DNA of 64,000 nt from Fagopyrum homotropicum (Eukaryota; Streptophyta; Magnoliopsida; Caryophyllales; Polygonaceae): assembly GCA_033239125.1 (NCBI GenBank), contig BSWB01000001.1, positions 29,601,501-29,665,500 of the forward strand, written 5' to 3'. The notes beneath the pieces were generated by a model. The model was not told where the DNA came from. It saw only the letters and a list, made by a program, of their open reading frames with translations, and made no database searches. Position numbers and translations under genes: made by a program. Positions 34,229 to 46,066 of the stretch are shown piece after piece. Positions within the stretch are counted from its first letter, which is position 1; each line of letters opens with the position of its first letter.

Positions 34229-35407
34229 TTATTCGAGTGCGGTTGGCGCGAACTCTTCAGCTTGGAGTTCCGGTGTATACGTCTTGAGTCGTTGAACGTT
34301 CACCTTAAAGCTTCCGCCCTTTTAACCCCATACTTCAACTGCACCATGGGGAAAAACACGTTTGATTAGATAAGGTCCAGTCCAACGAGATTTAAGCTTA
34401 CCTGGAAAGAGACGAAGCCTTGAATTGAAGAGGAGAACTTGATCTCCTTCTTTGAGGTCCTTTGGGATGATATGCTTATCATGCCAACGCTTCGCTCTTT
34501 CTTTATAGATCTTGGCGTTTTCGTAGGCGTTCAAGCGAAGTTCTTCAAGCTTATTGAGGTCCAAGATACGCTTCTCTCCCGCTTCCTTCATGCTGAAATT
34601 CAACCAATTTATTGCCCAATACGCCTTATGCTCCAATTCTACCGGCAAGTGACAAGACTTCCCATACACAAGGTTGTATGGTGTTGTTCCAATGGGAGTC
34701 TTATATGCAGTCCGGTATGCCCATAATGTGTCATCTAGCTTCAAAGACCAATCCTTCCTTGTCCTTGAAACCGTCTTCTCTAGGATCCCTTTGATCTCCC
34801 GGTTTGAGATCTCCACTTGTCCACTACTTTGTGGATGGTAAGGGGTGGCGATCTTGTGAGTCACCCCATACTCCGCTAAGAGAGCTTCGAAACGTCGGGC
34901 AATGAAGTGAGAACCTCCATCACTAATGATAGTCCGTGGTGTCCCAAATCGTGGGAAGAGGGTCTTGTTAAAGAACTTAACCACAACCATGGCATCATTG
35001 GTGGGAGAGGCAATTGCTTCAACCCATCTCAAAACATAATCCACGGCTAAAAGTATGTATTGGTTTCCACAAGATGATGGGAAAGGTCCCATGAAATCTA
35101 CTCCCCCAACGTCAAAGATCTCCACCTCTTGAATGTTGTTAAGAGGCATCTCGTTTCTCCTAGATATATTCCCTATTCTTTGACAAGCATCGCAGCAGGA
35201 AACAAAGGTTTGCACATCTTTAAATAAAGTAGGCCAAAAGAATCCAGATTGTAATACCTTAGCGCTAGTCTTGTTCGAACTAGCGTGTCCTCCACAAGGT
35301 AGTGAATGACAATGACAGATGACACTTTGCATCTCATCTTCCGGTACACATCGCCTAATTATGCCGTCCGGACCTCTCTTAAAGAGGAGAGGTTCGTTCC
35401 AAAAGTA
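34229..35407 (-). pseudogene. A integrase
   Basis: It shows the zinc finger (HCHSLPCGGH, CDACQR), Asp in VDFMGPFP (about 35085), Asp in ISDGGSHF (about 34920) and Glu in QVEISNRE (about 34800). LWAYRTAYKTPIG and the C-terminal RLFPGKLKSRWTGPY follow. The frame is open from 35407 to a stop at 34322, and homology continues to the natural stop at 34229. The only defects are the stops at 35408 and 34322. One more substitution is notable: the usual IRHCH reads ICHCH. Confidence 0.9.
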
Positions 35408-37876
35408 TTACCGAACATCCTTAAAGAACTTCTTTCTTTGTGCGTAGGATAATCCGGGTGGTAATTCCTGGGAAACCAAATAGTTAACAAAATCAACAAA
35501 CCATGGTTCGTTACCTTTGGTGATCACATCGATGCACTCCTCTATGATATGTAAATGATCATCCGGAAAGGAGTCATCTATAGGTAGATGCTCGTCCTCT
35601 AGATGTGGTAGACGACTCAAATGATCCGCAACAGAATTTTCCGAACCCTTCTTGTCACGGATCTCTAGATCAAATTCTTGTAGGAGAAGAATCCATCTAA
35701 TCAGTCTTGGTTTCGCATCTTTCTTCGCAAGCAAATACCGGATCGCAGCATGATCCGTGTACACAATCACCTTAGCACCTACAAGATAAGAGCGAAACTT
35801 TTCAAATGCATATACAATTGCTAAAAATTCCTTCTCGGTTATGGCGTAGTTGAACTGCGCTTCGTCTAGCGTCTTGCTAGCGTAGTAGATAGCATGGGTT
35901 CGTCCTTCCTTTCTTTGCCCAAGAACAGCCCCTATGGCTACGTCACTTGCGTCACACATAACCTCAAATGGAAGATTCCAATCCGGAGGTTGGATAATCG
36001 GGGCTGAGATTAGAGCTTCCCGAATCATATTAAACGCATCTAAGCATTCCTGCGAGAAATCAAAAACTGCATCCTTCATCAATAAATCAGTAAGCGGTTT
36101 TGATATCTTGGAGAAATCCTTTATAAAACGCCTATAGAATCCAGCATGTCCTAGAAAACTTCTTATCCCTTTCACCGAAGTTGGGGGAGGAAGCTTTTCT
36201 ATAGTCTCTATCTTAGCCTTATCCACTTCAATCCCTCTACTAGAGACTAAGTGTCCTAATACAATGCCCTCTTTCACCATAAATTGACACTTCTCCCAAT
36301 TAAGAACTAGGTTAGTGTCTTCACACCTTTGTAACACAAGAGCAAGGTTAGAAAGACAGTTATCAAAAGAAGAACCATAAACGGAGAAATCATCCATAAA
36401 GACCTCCATGACCTCCTCTATGTACTCCGAGAAGATAGCCATCATGCACCTTTGAAAGGTGGCTGGGGCGTTGCAAAGCCCAAACGACATTCTCCTATAC
36501 GCAAACGTTCCCCACGGACACGTGAATGTGGTCTTCTCTTGATCGTCCGGATGTATCGGAGTCTGAAAGAAACCACTATAACCGTCAAGATAGCAAAAGT
36601 GTGAGTGTTGTGCTAACCTCTCAAGCATTTGATCGATGAAGGGTAGTGGGAAGTGATCCTTCCTCGTTGCGTTGTTTAGCTTCCGGTAATCTATGCACAT
36701 CCTCCATCCAGTTACGGTTCGTGTGGGAATGAGTTCATTGTTTTTATTGGTGATGACCGTCATTCCTCCCTTCTTTGGAACCACCTGTACGGGACTCACC
36801 CACTTGCTATCGGAGATAGGGTAGATGATACCTACATCAAGTAGTTTAAGAATTTCCTTCTTGACAACCTCCTTCATGGTCGGATTTAACCGCCTTTGAA
36901 ATTGTCGCGAAGTTCTAAAGTCTTCTTCCATTAGGATCTTATGCATGCATAGTGAATGTTTGATTCCTACAAGATCCTCTATAGTATACCCTAAGGCTTT
37001 CCTATGTTTCTTAAGAACAACCATGAGCTTACTATGTTCATCAATACTCAAATCGGAACTAACAATTACCAGAAAGGTAGAATTAGGTCCTAGAAATACA
37101 TACCTTAGATGTGTAGGAAGTGGCTTCAATTCCATCACTATAGGAGTATTTAATGTCTCTTGAGGAGTATCGGATGCTTCCTTAGAAGTCTCTAAGAATG
37201 TAGAAGGTGTTGGAGAAGAGTCAAGAGAAGTGGTGGAGAAGATACAATCTCCTTCAGATTCACCCGAAATTGCGGCTCCCCTGTTCCCTCCACGGCCGTG
37301 GTTTTGGGCGTGGAAGTCAATTACGGTGCCTCTGTTTGTTCCATGGCCGTGGTTTTGGCCGTGTAACTTACTGGAGTCCTCTGAATAGCTGATTACGGTC
37401 ATGTTGGTAGATTCTACGGCCGTGGAATAGCACGACTGGCCGTGATTTCGTACGTTTTCTGACCCATCGTAGAGTTTCTCAAATTCTTCTTCATACACTT
37501 CTTTTTGCTTCTCTAAAGCTTCAATTTCTTCATTGCATGCCTCTTCTTCCCCTATATCCATAATGCTCATATAGATAACTTTTTGCAAGGGATCTTTGAA
37601 GAGAATTGAACTTACCTCCTCTCTAGATGGTTCTTCGTCGTGGATGTTGAATATATCCTCATCGAAAACTGGTTCCTTCACCAAAGTGGAGAGAACAAAT
37701 TCTACCTTTTCTTCGCCTATGTCGAAAGTGAGTCTAGCATTCTTGCAATCAACTATACAACCGGATGTTGCAAGAAACGATCTTCCGAGTATGATCGGGA
37801 CCGGACTATCTGCAGGAATGTCAAGCACAACAAAGTCTATAGGAACATAGAACAAGCTTGACCGGGACGTCTTCAA
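35408..37876 (-). pseudogene. A protease end, spacer, RT and RNase H (822-codon open frame)
   Basis: Order: ILGRSFLATSG (protease end, about 37780); an acidic spacer with translated CCACGGCCGTGG words (37283-37450); RT with WRMCIDYRKLN (about 36690), FGLCNAPATFQRCM and catalytic F-M-D-D at 36389-36400. RNase H follows with CDASDVAIGAVLG, TEKEFLAIVYAFEKFRSYL and YTDHAAIRYLL, then the linker KKFFKDVR to a stop at 35408. All catalytic blocks look intact. Upstream, a small deletion near 37855 shifts the frame between protease halves, so the full Gag-Pol cannot be read. Confidence 0.9.
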
Positions 37877-40124
37877 CTATACCGACGGGACGAGTTATGG
37901 ATCGATCCGCCATGTACAACGTCATCTTCACCGGCTTAGGTTCGCCTAAACCGATCTTCCTGCATAAGGCAAGCGGAATGATGCTCACGCTTGCTCCTAA
38001 ATCACATAATGCATCATATGTGACATCTCCCACTCTTATGGGAAAACAAAACGACCCCGGATCCTTTAGCTTTGGGGGCATCTTCTCCTTCATTGTCTTG
38101 ATGAGATCCGATGAATCCGAACTCATCTTGACCTCTCCAAAATCCTCTAATTTTCTTTTGTTAGAGAGGATCTCCTTTAGGAACATTCCATAAGCTGGCA
38201 TACCTACAATTGCATCAATGAAAAGTATATTAATATGCAGTTTGCTCATGAGTTCAATAAACTTACCGAATTGCTTGTCTAGATGCGCTCTTGCTCTAGA
38301 TTGCGGGAATGATAGGGGAGGTTTGAAAGCTGGAGGAGGAACGTAGACATCTTCCTTCTCTTTCCCCTTTTCTTTCTCCTTTTCGGCGGGGACTTCTACA
38401 AACTTAGGCTGCGGGTCGATGGTTGTTGCTCCGCTCCTAGTGGTGATTGCCATCATCCTTCCCTTTGGGTTATGCTCCGTCTTTCCTGGAATTTTTCCTT
38501 GATTCCTAGGAACTTCTTCAGCTTGACTAAACATTTGGTTTTCTAAAACCTTTTGGGCTTTATCAACCTTAGTAATATTATCATCGACCTTAATGATGCG
38601 AGTCTCCAATCCTTGAAGCTTTCCCAAGATTGTTTCCAACATGGGATCGGACTTCTCTTTCCCCGAAGTGCTTCCGCTATTAGATGCTTGTTCCTGGCTT
38701 TTCAAGGGGATGGAAGAAGAAGAAGGTGGAGTTAGTGAATTTCCTGAATTGGGATAAGAATTACCGGAATTGTGTTGTTGGTTGGACCACCAATTGTTGT
38801 TGTTTGAACCCCTATTGTTGTTCCAGCCGTTATTCCGGTTGTTGTTGTTGTTGTTGCGATTTGTATTCTCATTCCCATTGTGGTTATTGTTGTTTCCCAA
38901 ATAACCCACATCTTGTCCCTTTTGCTTTGGGAACTTTGTTTTAATGTCTTCCTTCAACTCTTTAATCTCGGTATTGAGAGAAAAGATTTGAGTTTGAGCG
39001 GCTTGTGATAATTTTGCTCCTTGCTCCACTTGATTTGCTTCTAGTTTCCGGTGAGAATACTTTTCTATGACTCGGGCTTGTTTCTCAATGAAGTCCCGAG
39101 CGTCATCTTCCCTCATGTCCATGAATGTACCACATGAAAGGGATTGGAGCTTTAATTGTGTTTCCACATCCAGCTCCTTATAGTATATCTCCAATAAACC
39201 CAACTTTGAAATGCCATGGTGCGGGCAATCCAATAATAAGTCCTGAAATCATTCCCAAGATTGAAACAAACTTTCGTTAGATCTCATAGAAAACGCATTA
39301 ATCTTACCTCTCAACTCCTCCGTCTTTGATGGCGGAAAGAATTTGGTGAGGAATTCCGCGGAAAGATCCTCCCATGTGTTAAGTCTCCCATTTGGAAGAG
39401 CTTGATACCAAGATAAAGCCTTCCCTTTCAAAGAGAAGAAGAATGGCTTGATTTTGTAGTTGTTAGTGGTTGCATTCTTTGGCTTCATTATCTCCATCAT
39501 GACCTCAAAATTTTGTTAATGTTGATGTGGAGATTCAGCACTCGTTCCTCCAAACTGATTTTGGCGAACGATGATGATAACTTGTGGGTTGAAGCTAAAC
39601 CCTTGCATATCATCAGCATCAAAGTTCACACCTAAGCGGCGTGGTTGCTGAATGGGATCCATCCTTTGGCCAAGAGTCCTTGATTCTCCATTTACACGAG
39701 CAGCTCTCGCATCCCTAGCTGGAACACGACGATTTGCAGCCGGTCTTGGAGAAAATGGGTTCACATTGATCGTCGGATCAATGTCCTCTAGTGGTGACAT
39801 GGAAGAGTCGCTATCCTCGTCGGATGAATGGGCTCTAACCGATCTTGACGATTTGCTGCTCTTCTTCTTCTTAAGATCGCTTAATTCCACCCTCATTTGA
39901 AATATCATATCCGTTAGATCATCAACTTTCGATTGATGACGCTCTGATTCCTCCTTGCGAGTCCTCTCGCTTCATCTAAGTTGAGCTTCGGATTCCGCTA
40001 ACTCCGTTTGGTAATCTTGTTCTCTTTCTTCGGCCATCTTTCTTTCCTTGAGCTTCTTCCTCAAAGTCTTCTCAAGTTCTTGATCAAGAGGTAAGAGGTC
40101 CGTGTTGTTCCTAGACCTCCGCAT
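37877..40124 (-). pseudogene. A gag and N-terminal protease
   Basis: The start ATG at 40124 (MRRSRNN) follows the conserved CTTTAGGTATATG context. Gag has a Lys/Glu-rich coiled-coil N-terminus, a Ser/Asp-rich stretch, LGQRMDP, the core (WYQ, AEFLTKFFPPSK, DCPHHGISK) and a strong Asn-rich tract (38780-38900) with no CCHC box. The AITTRSG linker and protease D-L-G-A (37992-38003) come next. Stops at about 39973, 39516 and 39249 (two look like CGA to TGA) break the frame. Confidence 0.88.
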
Positions 40125-40226
40125 ATACCTAAAGTAACATGCAAATATCACTAACAAGAGATATCCAATAACAAGAGCTAAGCTCCCAAGCTTGACAACC
40201 GGCAACCGAATTCGGCCTAGACCAAA

Positions 40227-40244
40227 TCCCCGGCAACGGCGCCA
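40227..40244 (-). promoter_or_regulatory. Primer-binding site of A (tRNA-Asp, last two bases altered? no: perfect core)
   Basis: Minus TGGCGCCGTTGCCGGGGA lies 6 nt from the LTR end. It is the same primer class as in families B and C. Confidence 0.93.
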
Positions 40245-40250
40245 AAAACT

Positions 40251-41915
40251 TGTTCGCCACTTAGCGTGCGTGCAAATAAGCTTTAAATTTATAAAACTAT
40301 AATCAAGCAAGCGAACCCGCAGTGTACGGATCGACGTAGTTAAGCAAGAATTCCAGAGTATCGAACACACGGATTTGGGGGGTTAAATCCAGTTATAAAT
40401 CGTCAAGCAAGTAAATGTATGAGCTTTGGAAATATATTGGGAAAACAGCAAGCCTAAAGATCCAGGTATCTAATTGTGGCAATCGATTCAAGATATACTA
40501 AAGAACTAAGGACAGAGTTAAGAATTGCAAAGGTATGCTAAGGTAAAGCAATGTACGATGAAGTTCCAAGGCTTTATATGACTTATCTAAAGACACTCTC
40601 TATAAAGGTTGTTGAGGCTTCAGTATAGAAAGGATCTAAAGACACGAATTAATCTCAAATACCCAAACTTGTAACCCAAGGATCAACACTAATTAAACCG
40701 ATTAAGGTTGTGACACTCGAAATCGAAGTAGAGGTTGTTGAGGCTTCACTACTACCTAGAAAAGGCAAGCCAAGACTAAGTTAAAGCAAATCTTTAACTT
40801 TGGATTAAAGTAAAGCAAGGTTCGTAAACTGACACAAATTACGGGTGGATCTTGAATTCCACGGCCGTGGAACCTCAAGAACAGACCGTGATTTTGGTTC
40901 GTCGGCGAAATTTCTCTAACTCTCAAGGTCCTATCAATTTGCGATCGATCCATCATCATCGAAGCCACAACTATCAACCCTTCACCTTATAATTGCTAAA
41001 GGGTTTTAGCCAACAACAGTCATTATGATATCAAATTCAAGATTAAGAAGAATGAAAGATGAAAACCTCCGAAAACCTTCAATAAACTTCAAATCAATCT
41101 CAAATCCACAAACAAGATTATAATGAATATCAGATTTGGAATAGCACAAACCAATCACAATCCTTGATAAGAACGAAGAGCGAGATGTCAATCCGTCTTC
41201 TAATCAAACCTAAGGACAAAGCGCAAATTCCAAATCTTCTAGCCTTCGCAAATCTCCGTTGCAAAATGGCAATCTCCGCACGTCCAATGAAACCCTAGGC
41301 ACGTGCAAGCAAGCGTAAGCCAAGATGCCGAAATCTCTCTCCTTCAGTCCTTTTATAGGGAAAGATAAAATAAACGTCCGGCCCATGTGCGTAGATAATG
41401 TGTCTATATATTATTCGTCAAAAGATTGCCTAAATCACGGTTTCATGGAGTTCCACGGCCGTGGTTTAGAGCGTGGAAGTGGATTACGGTTCTTCACAAC
41501 TTCCACGACCGTACTTTATACCGTGTAACTCTCTGGAATGCTCCACGCTCATGTTGCCAAGTTCCACGGCCGTGGTTTAGAGCGTGGACTTCATTACGGC
41601 CGTATTTTAGAGCGTGGAAGCATAGGTTGCTCGTAATTCCCTTTGTTTCGTGCCATTCCTCATCCTAGCATCTTCCTTGGCTTCTTTGTGGTGTCCTCAA
41701 TCCTTGGATGTGCTCAATCCATTTTCATCCTCTCTTAATTCGGTCGGTTTTAGCTCTTATTCGCCTACAATCAACACAAAGCTTATGTAGACCTCTATAT
41801 CGACAATATAGACAAACTAGCTCACAATTGCTTCAATGCTTTATCAATGAACACTATAATGGATGAAAAACATCTAGAAAACGTGCCTAAAATATCACAA
41901 TATTTCATGCTAACA
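40251..41915 (-). repeat. 5' LTR of A (1665 bp)
   Basis: The ends match the 3' LTR and are followed by the target duplication actat. The TATA box is at 41350-41357, the signature cluster upstream of it at 41449-41625, and the leader pair near 40857-40900. Differences from the 3' LTR are scattered substitutions and small indels, so the insertion is not recent; I did not count them. Confidence 0.94.
41350..41357 (-). promoter_or_regulatory. LTR TATA box of A
   Basis: Minus TATAAAAG in the 5' LTR has CCACGGCCGTGG words starting about 90 bp upstream. Confidence 0.7.
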
Positions 41916-42755
41916 ACTATCCTCATCAAGCCCCTTGAAATAGATCTCCAATAGCTCTATCTTCAGTATCCCATGGTGTGGACAATCTAGGAGGAGGTCT
42001 TTGAACCTCTACCAAGATTTGAATAGGCTTTCTCTATCCTTCATCATGAAAGCATTGATCTTCCCTCTTAGCTTGGTTGTCTTGAAAGGTGGGAAGAACT
42101 TTGTCAAGAACTCGGTTGTCATCTCCTCCCAAGTACTCACATGTCCTAGTGGAATGAATTGATACCAAGCCGAGGCTTTATCCTTAAGTGAGAAGGAAAA
42201 AGCCCTAAGCTTGTGGTTTTTGTTCTCCAATCTAGGCGGCCTTAGAGTCTCCATCAAGATCTCATAATTCATCAAGTGTTGATGAGGAGACTCTCCTTCC
42301 ATCCCTCCAAATTGATTATGCCGGACCATTTGTAGCACTTGAGGGCGGAGCTCATAATCATGGGCTGCGGGATCCTCTAAGTTCACATCCGGACGGTGCA
42401 CTCTTTGGGCTGGATACATACGTTGCCCTAACGTTTGTGGCTCCTCAATCATGATCGGCTCGAACCGAACATTGACCGCCGGTTGCGGTTGTGGTGGTGG
42501 AGGTTGTTTACGATTAAGCTCCCTTTGCACAAGAGCTTGCCTAATCTCTTCAATTTTCCTCCTAGTTGCTTCTTGCCTCTCATTCTCCAAGAGTTCATCC
42601 CTTAGCCTAATTTGCTCTAAGGCATCATCCAATTCAGCTTGAAGATCTCTTGCGGCCATCTCCTTCTTCTTCTTAATGCTCTTAGATCTAGCTTTAAGGG
42701 TTTTCTCCGGTTCAGGATCGAATGGAGCTAAATCATTGCCGCGAGATCTTCGCAT
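41916..42755 (-). pseudogene. C gag, N-terminal part
   Basis: The start ATG at 42755 (MRRSRGN, then PFDPEPEKT) gives a coiled-coil N-terminus (KKKKEMAARDLQAELD), a Pro-rich hinge, LGQRM and the Gag core up to IYFKGLD. Element A then interrupts it at 41915/41916. A stop at 42009 also breaks it. The first five bases (actat) are the target duplication. Confidence 0.87.
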
Positions 42756-42873
42756 GCACATAAAGAATGAGAGAAGTCCTGAAAATGAAAAGACACAAAC
42801 CAAACAAGATCAAAAGCAACAAGAAAGACCTACACTATAAACAATCACAAACAATGATTCAATCTAGACCTAG

Positions 42874-42891
42874 TCCCCGGCAACGGCGCCA
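42874..42891 (-). promoter_or_regulatory. Primer-binding site of C (tRNA-Asp)
   Basis: A perfect 18-nt match on the minus strand, 7 nt from the LTR end. Confidence 0.92.
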
Positions 42892-42898
42892 AAAACTT

Positions 42899-44174
42899 TG
42901 TTACGCTTAGATTGTGTAGCACAAAAGTCTTAAATTTATAACTCGATATTTTTTTCCTAACTCCTACCAAACCCAAAAGTATGGGTTGTTTTGTAGCAAG
43001 GATAGTATTCCAAGGTCGAATACGAAGACTAAGGTGAAATTGAATCAAATAGGTGATTATGGATAGTGCAAATCTAGTCGAAGAAAAGAGAAAGGAATAA
43101 AGAAATGAAAATCATAATGTTTTTGGGTTGGTTTTGTGGTGATCAAACAAGATCACAATTGATGCAAGATTATAAAAAAAACTAATAAATCTAGCTAGCG
43201 ACACAAACAAGCAACACAAACACGAGATATGTGAACAAAGAGAGAAAAGCGGATTCTAGGTGTTAGGAATTCCGGTTAGGGCCTTGGACTCAAGCTTCTA
43301 ATCAACCTTGGACTAACTATAATATGTTGGGAAAGGGTGTTTCTCAAGTGGAATCAATCACCGGGTAGGTCTCATGGTCCACTAATCCTGCACCTAAGGT
43401 CCTATCACCGGGTAAGTCTCTAGAAACCTAAGGTTGGGAATTCTACACAAACCGGATGGTTATCTAGGGATCTAACCTCTCTTTACCGTGTAAGTCTCGG
43501 GAAGGCAAGTCCTAAACATCAATCCTAGCACACTCAGTCCAATAGCGGCTTATGAGGCTCACTACTACCTAGAGTTCGTCGTCATCGGTACTTAAGGTCG
43601 GAAATCACCGGGTGCGTCTTTCCTCACTTAGTTTGCTAGCATTAGGTCACCCTAGGCTAGATTATGCTTAACAAACACTAGGATTTCAACAATCTAACAT
43701 CCTAACACTCAGATTGATCAATACAAGCACAACTGAACAAAATCACGGGAAGATCATCAGAACCACGGCCGTGGTTATGCTAGAACAGGTCGTGATTTGT
43801 AACAACAGTTAAGTTCGAGCAAGCAAATCATCCAAGGATACATTTAAGTCTATTCTATCATAATCCAAGCCATAACCATCATTCCATTACCCTAAAATCT
43901 TAACTATTTAGCCAACAACAAGCATTTTAACAATCAAACTCAACAAGCATACATTCATGGCTTCCATATCAAGAAAATGAAATGAAAGAGAAATGAAACA
44001 AGTAGAACAAGAAAATCATGGGCAAGAGTCAGTTATGGAGATCGTGGGACAGTTGTCACAGCTGTCCAGAGAAAACCACGGCCAAAATTACGGGCGTGGA
44101 ATCTGGGTCTGGACCGTGGTTTTGCTCAGACAGCTCTCTTTTGATGGTTAAGCCATGGGTTGGTGCAAGGCATG
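42899..44174 (-). repeat. 5' LTR of C, inner part, promoter region deleted
   Basis: It aligns with 7442-8951 but lacks about 270 bp at 44018, including the TATA-like region. Short homology (atca) lies at the break. At 44174/44175 the LTR is cut by B2 after ggcatg. Confidence 0.87.
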
Positions 44175-45937
44175 TGATAACATGAATTATAGTCTATATT
44201 TTGGGACTTGTTTAGACGTTTTATCTTCAATAATCTACATGTTTGAATGTATATTATGTGATTATATTGTCATTTCATCTACCTTTGCAGGAATCGAGGT
44301 CTACACCAAGTTTCGTTGTAATCGTAGGAAAAATGGCTCATTTTGGATCGGAATGGAGCTAAGGAGCAAAGGAGTCATTGGAGCTACATGTAGGAGCCTA
44401 AAAGAGAACCCAGGAAGCTTGGAATTAACAAAGAAGATTTACTTTGGACCAGATTTGAGAGATTTCACCTTCAGTTGAGATTCACCTCGGTCAGCTACAG
44501 TACCACCTCGACCGAGGTGATCTTGAGGAGCGCCCCGACCGAGGCGAACACCCTGACGCGGCGAGATATATTTTATTTGGCTGAGATCTTTTATTTTTTG
44601 AAGGAGAGATCTTATATTTTTGGGCTGGATTTGTGGAAGGAAGATCATATATTTGGGAGATCTATTTTAGAGATATGGATATATTTTATTAGGATATTAT
44701 CTTTTTAAGATATTATTATCTTTGGAAGATAATTCTCCTATAAAAAGGGCCGGATTTTCAACAATTCAGCATCCCCGCTACATCATCCAATACTTGGAGA
44801 TTGAAGAAGCTGCAGTTAGGAAGGATTTTTGGAAGTTTGAAGGAAGATTGAAGGAAGGAAGTTCATAGCTTGTTATAGCTTTTGAGGGGATTTATAAGAC
44901 TTTCTTAGATTCCCTTTGGTTTGTTGTCTTGTTGGATTTGTGATCCAAGGAACACTTATTTGTGTGATATTTGATTCAGTTATTGAAGCCTTGTTCTTAA
45001 TGTTTTTGTGTTCAAATATTCATTCTCTTCCCATGTATTTGATTATTGCTTTCATGATGATGAGTGGCTAATCTCTTTGTGCGATTCTAGGGTGATTGGG
45101 TGAAAGTTGTGAGAAAGACGATGATAGAATAATCTTAATCCCAGTAGGACCCTAAAAGCTCGAGTCTTTATCCTTAACCCTAGAACATCTCGCTCAGTCG
45201 ATGAACATCTCGGCCGGGGCGGGACTTGACTGACCGAGGTGACCTTTCTGATCCGAAACTGGGAGTTAAGTGTTAGAGTTTGCCAAATCCTATTCTTATT
45301 ACACCTTTCTTGGTTCAATGCAAACCTAGGATGAGACTTACCCGGTGATTCTTTAGTTTGTTTACCCAAGATCATAAGTGTAGGTAATAAAGGTTTATCC
45401 TTTATTGGGGTTTGAGTGTGCCTTCATCCCTTCTTTGTGAGTTAGCCTGAGACTTACCCGGTAAAGGTTGATTCTATTCCCTTAGTTGGAGTGTTGGTTT
45501 GAGATTATAATTCCTTTCCTTAGTACCTTGAGACTTACCCGGTAATAGAGGTTTTGGTTTGGAGTTAGTTAGTAGTGAGACTTACCCGGTGATCTATTCC
45601 ACTTTAGAAACACCTTCCCTTTGGAAAATCTTAGCTTTGTCCGCTTATCTTAAGATCTTGAGTTGGAACCACAACTAGATGCTTTAATGCCTAGAATTTG
45701 CATATTCCCCTTTATTGACCTTATTATTATCTTTTGATTGCTTTAATCGCTTTTGTGGTTATTAGTTACATAGACGACCTATACTTGCTTATTTTTCACC
45801 TATGTCCCTGTGATCGACCCCTGTAATTCTTGCTTTTTATTACAATTGACCCGTACACTACATGTTCGGATCCTTGTTTTAAGCATATTTCCTCGTTTAT
45901 AAATTTAAAGATTGCCACACACCGTTTGGAGCGAACA
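44175..45937 (+). repeat. 5' LTR of B2 (1763 bp)
   Basis: It starts TGATAACATG and ends GCGAACA. B-type signature words are at 44483-44555, the TATA box at 44739-44746, the leader pair at 45185-45240, and four GAGACTTACCCGGT words at 45333-45595. Confidence 0.92.
44739..44746 (+). promoter_or_regulatory. LTR TATA box of B2
   Basis: TATAAAAA lies about 190-260 bp downstream of the signature cluster at 44483-44555. Confidence 0.7.
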
Positions 45938-45943
45938 CGTTTT

Positions 45944-45961
45944 TGGCGCCGTTGCCGGGGA
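45944..45961 (+). promoter_or_regulatory. Primer-binding site of B2 (tRNA-Asp)
   Basis: TGGCGCCGTTGCCGGGGA lies 6 nt after the LTR. Confidence 0.93.
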
Positions 45962-46066
45962 CTTGGTCTAGACTGAGCCGATTGCGGTATTTTTTCGGGG
46001 CAATTGCCCCTGTTGCTACTAACCACTCTACTTGAGTGACTTTCGCAGGTTCTTTCTCTTAGGTTT

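Larger units (their letters stand above)
28853..41915 (-). mobile_element. Element A: complete Athila-like retrotransposon (13.06 kb)
   Basis: Two LTRs of equal length (1665 bp), PBS, gag, protease, RT, RNase H, integrase, hairpin, internal promoter, third ORF and polypurine tract are all present, framed by a perfect 5-bp target duplication. It sits in C gag. A few stops and frameshifts inactivate it, but it is the most complete element in the window. Confidence 0.95.

Noticed and set aside
34322..35332. Intact integrase gene of A read from 35332
   Set aside because: The ATG at 35332 is an internal Met of the continuous pol frame after a premature stop at 35408, not a real start.
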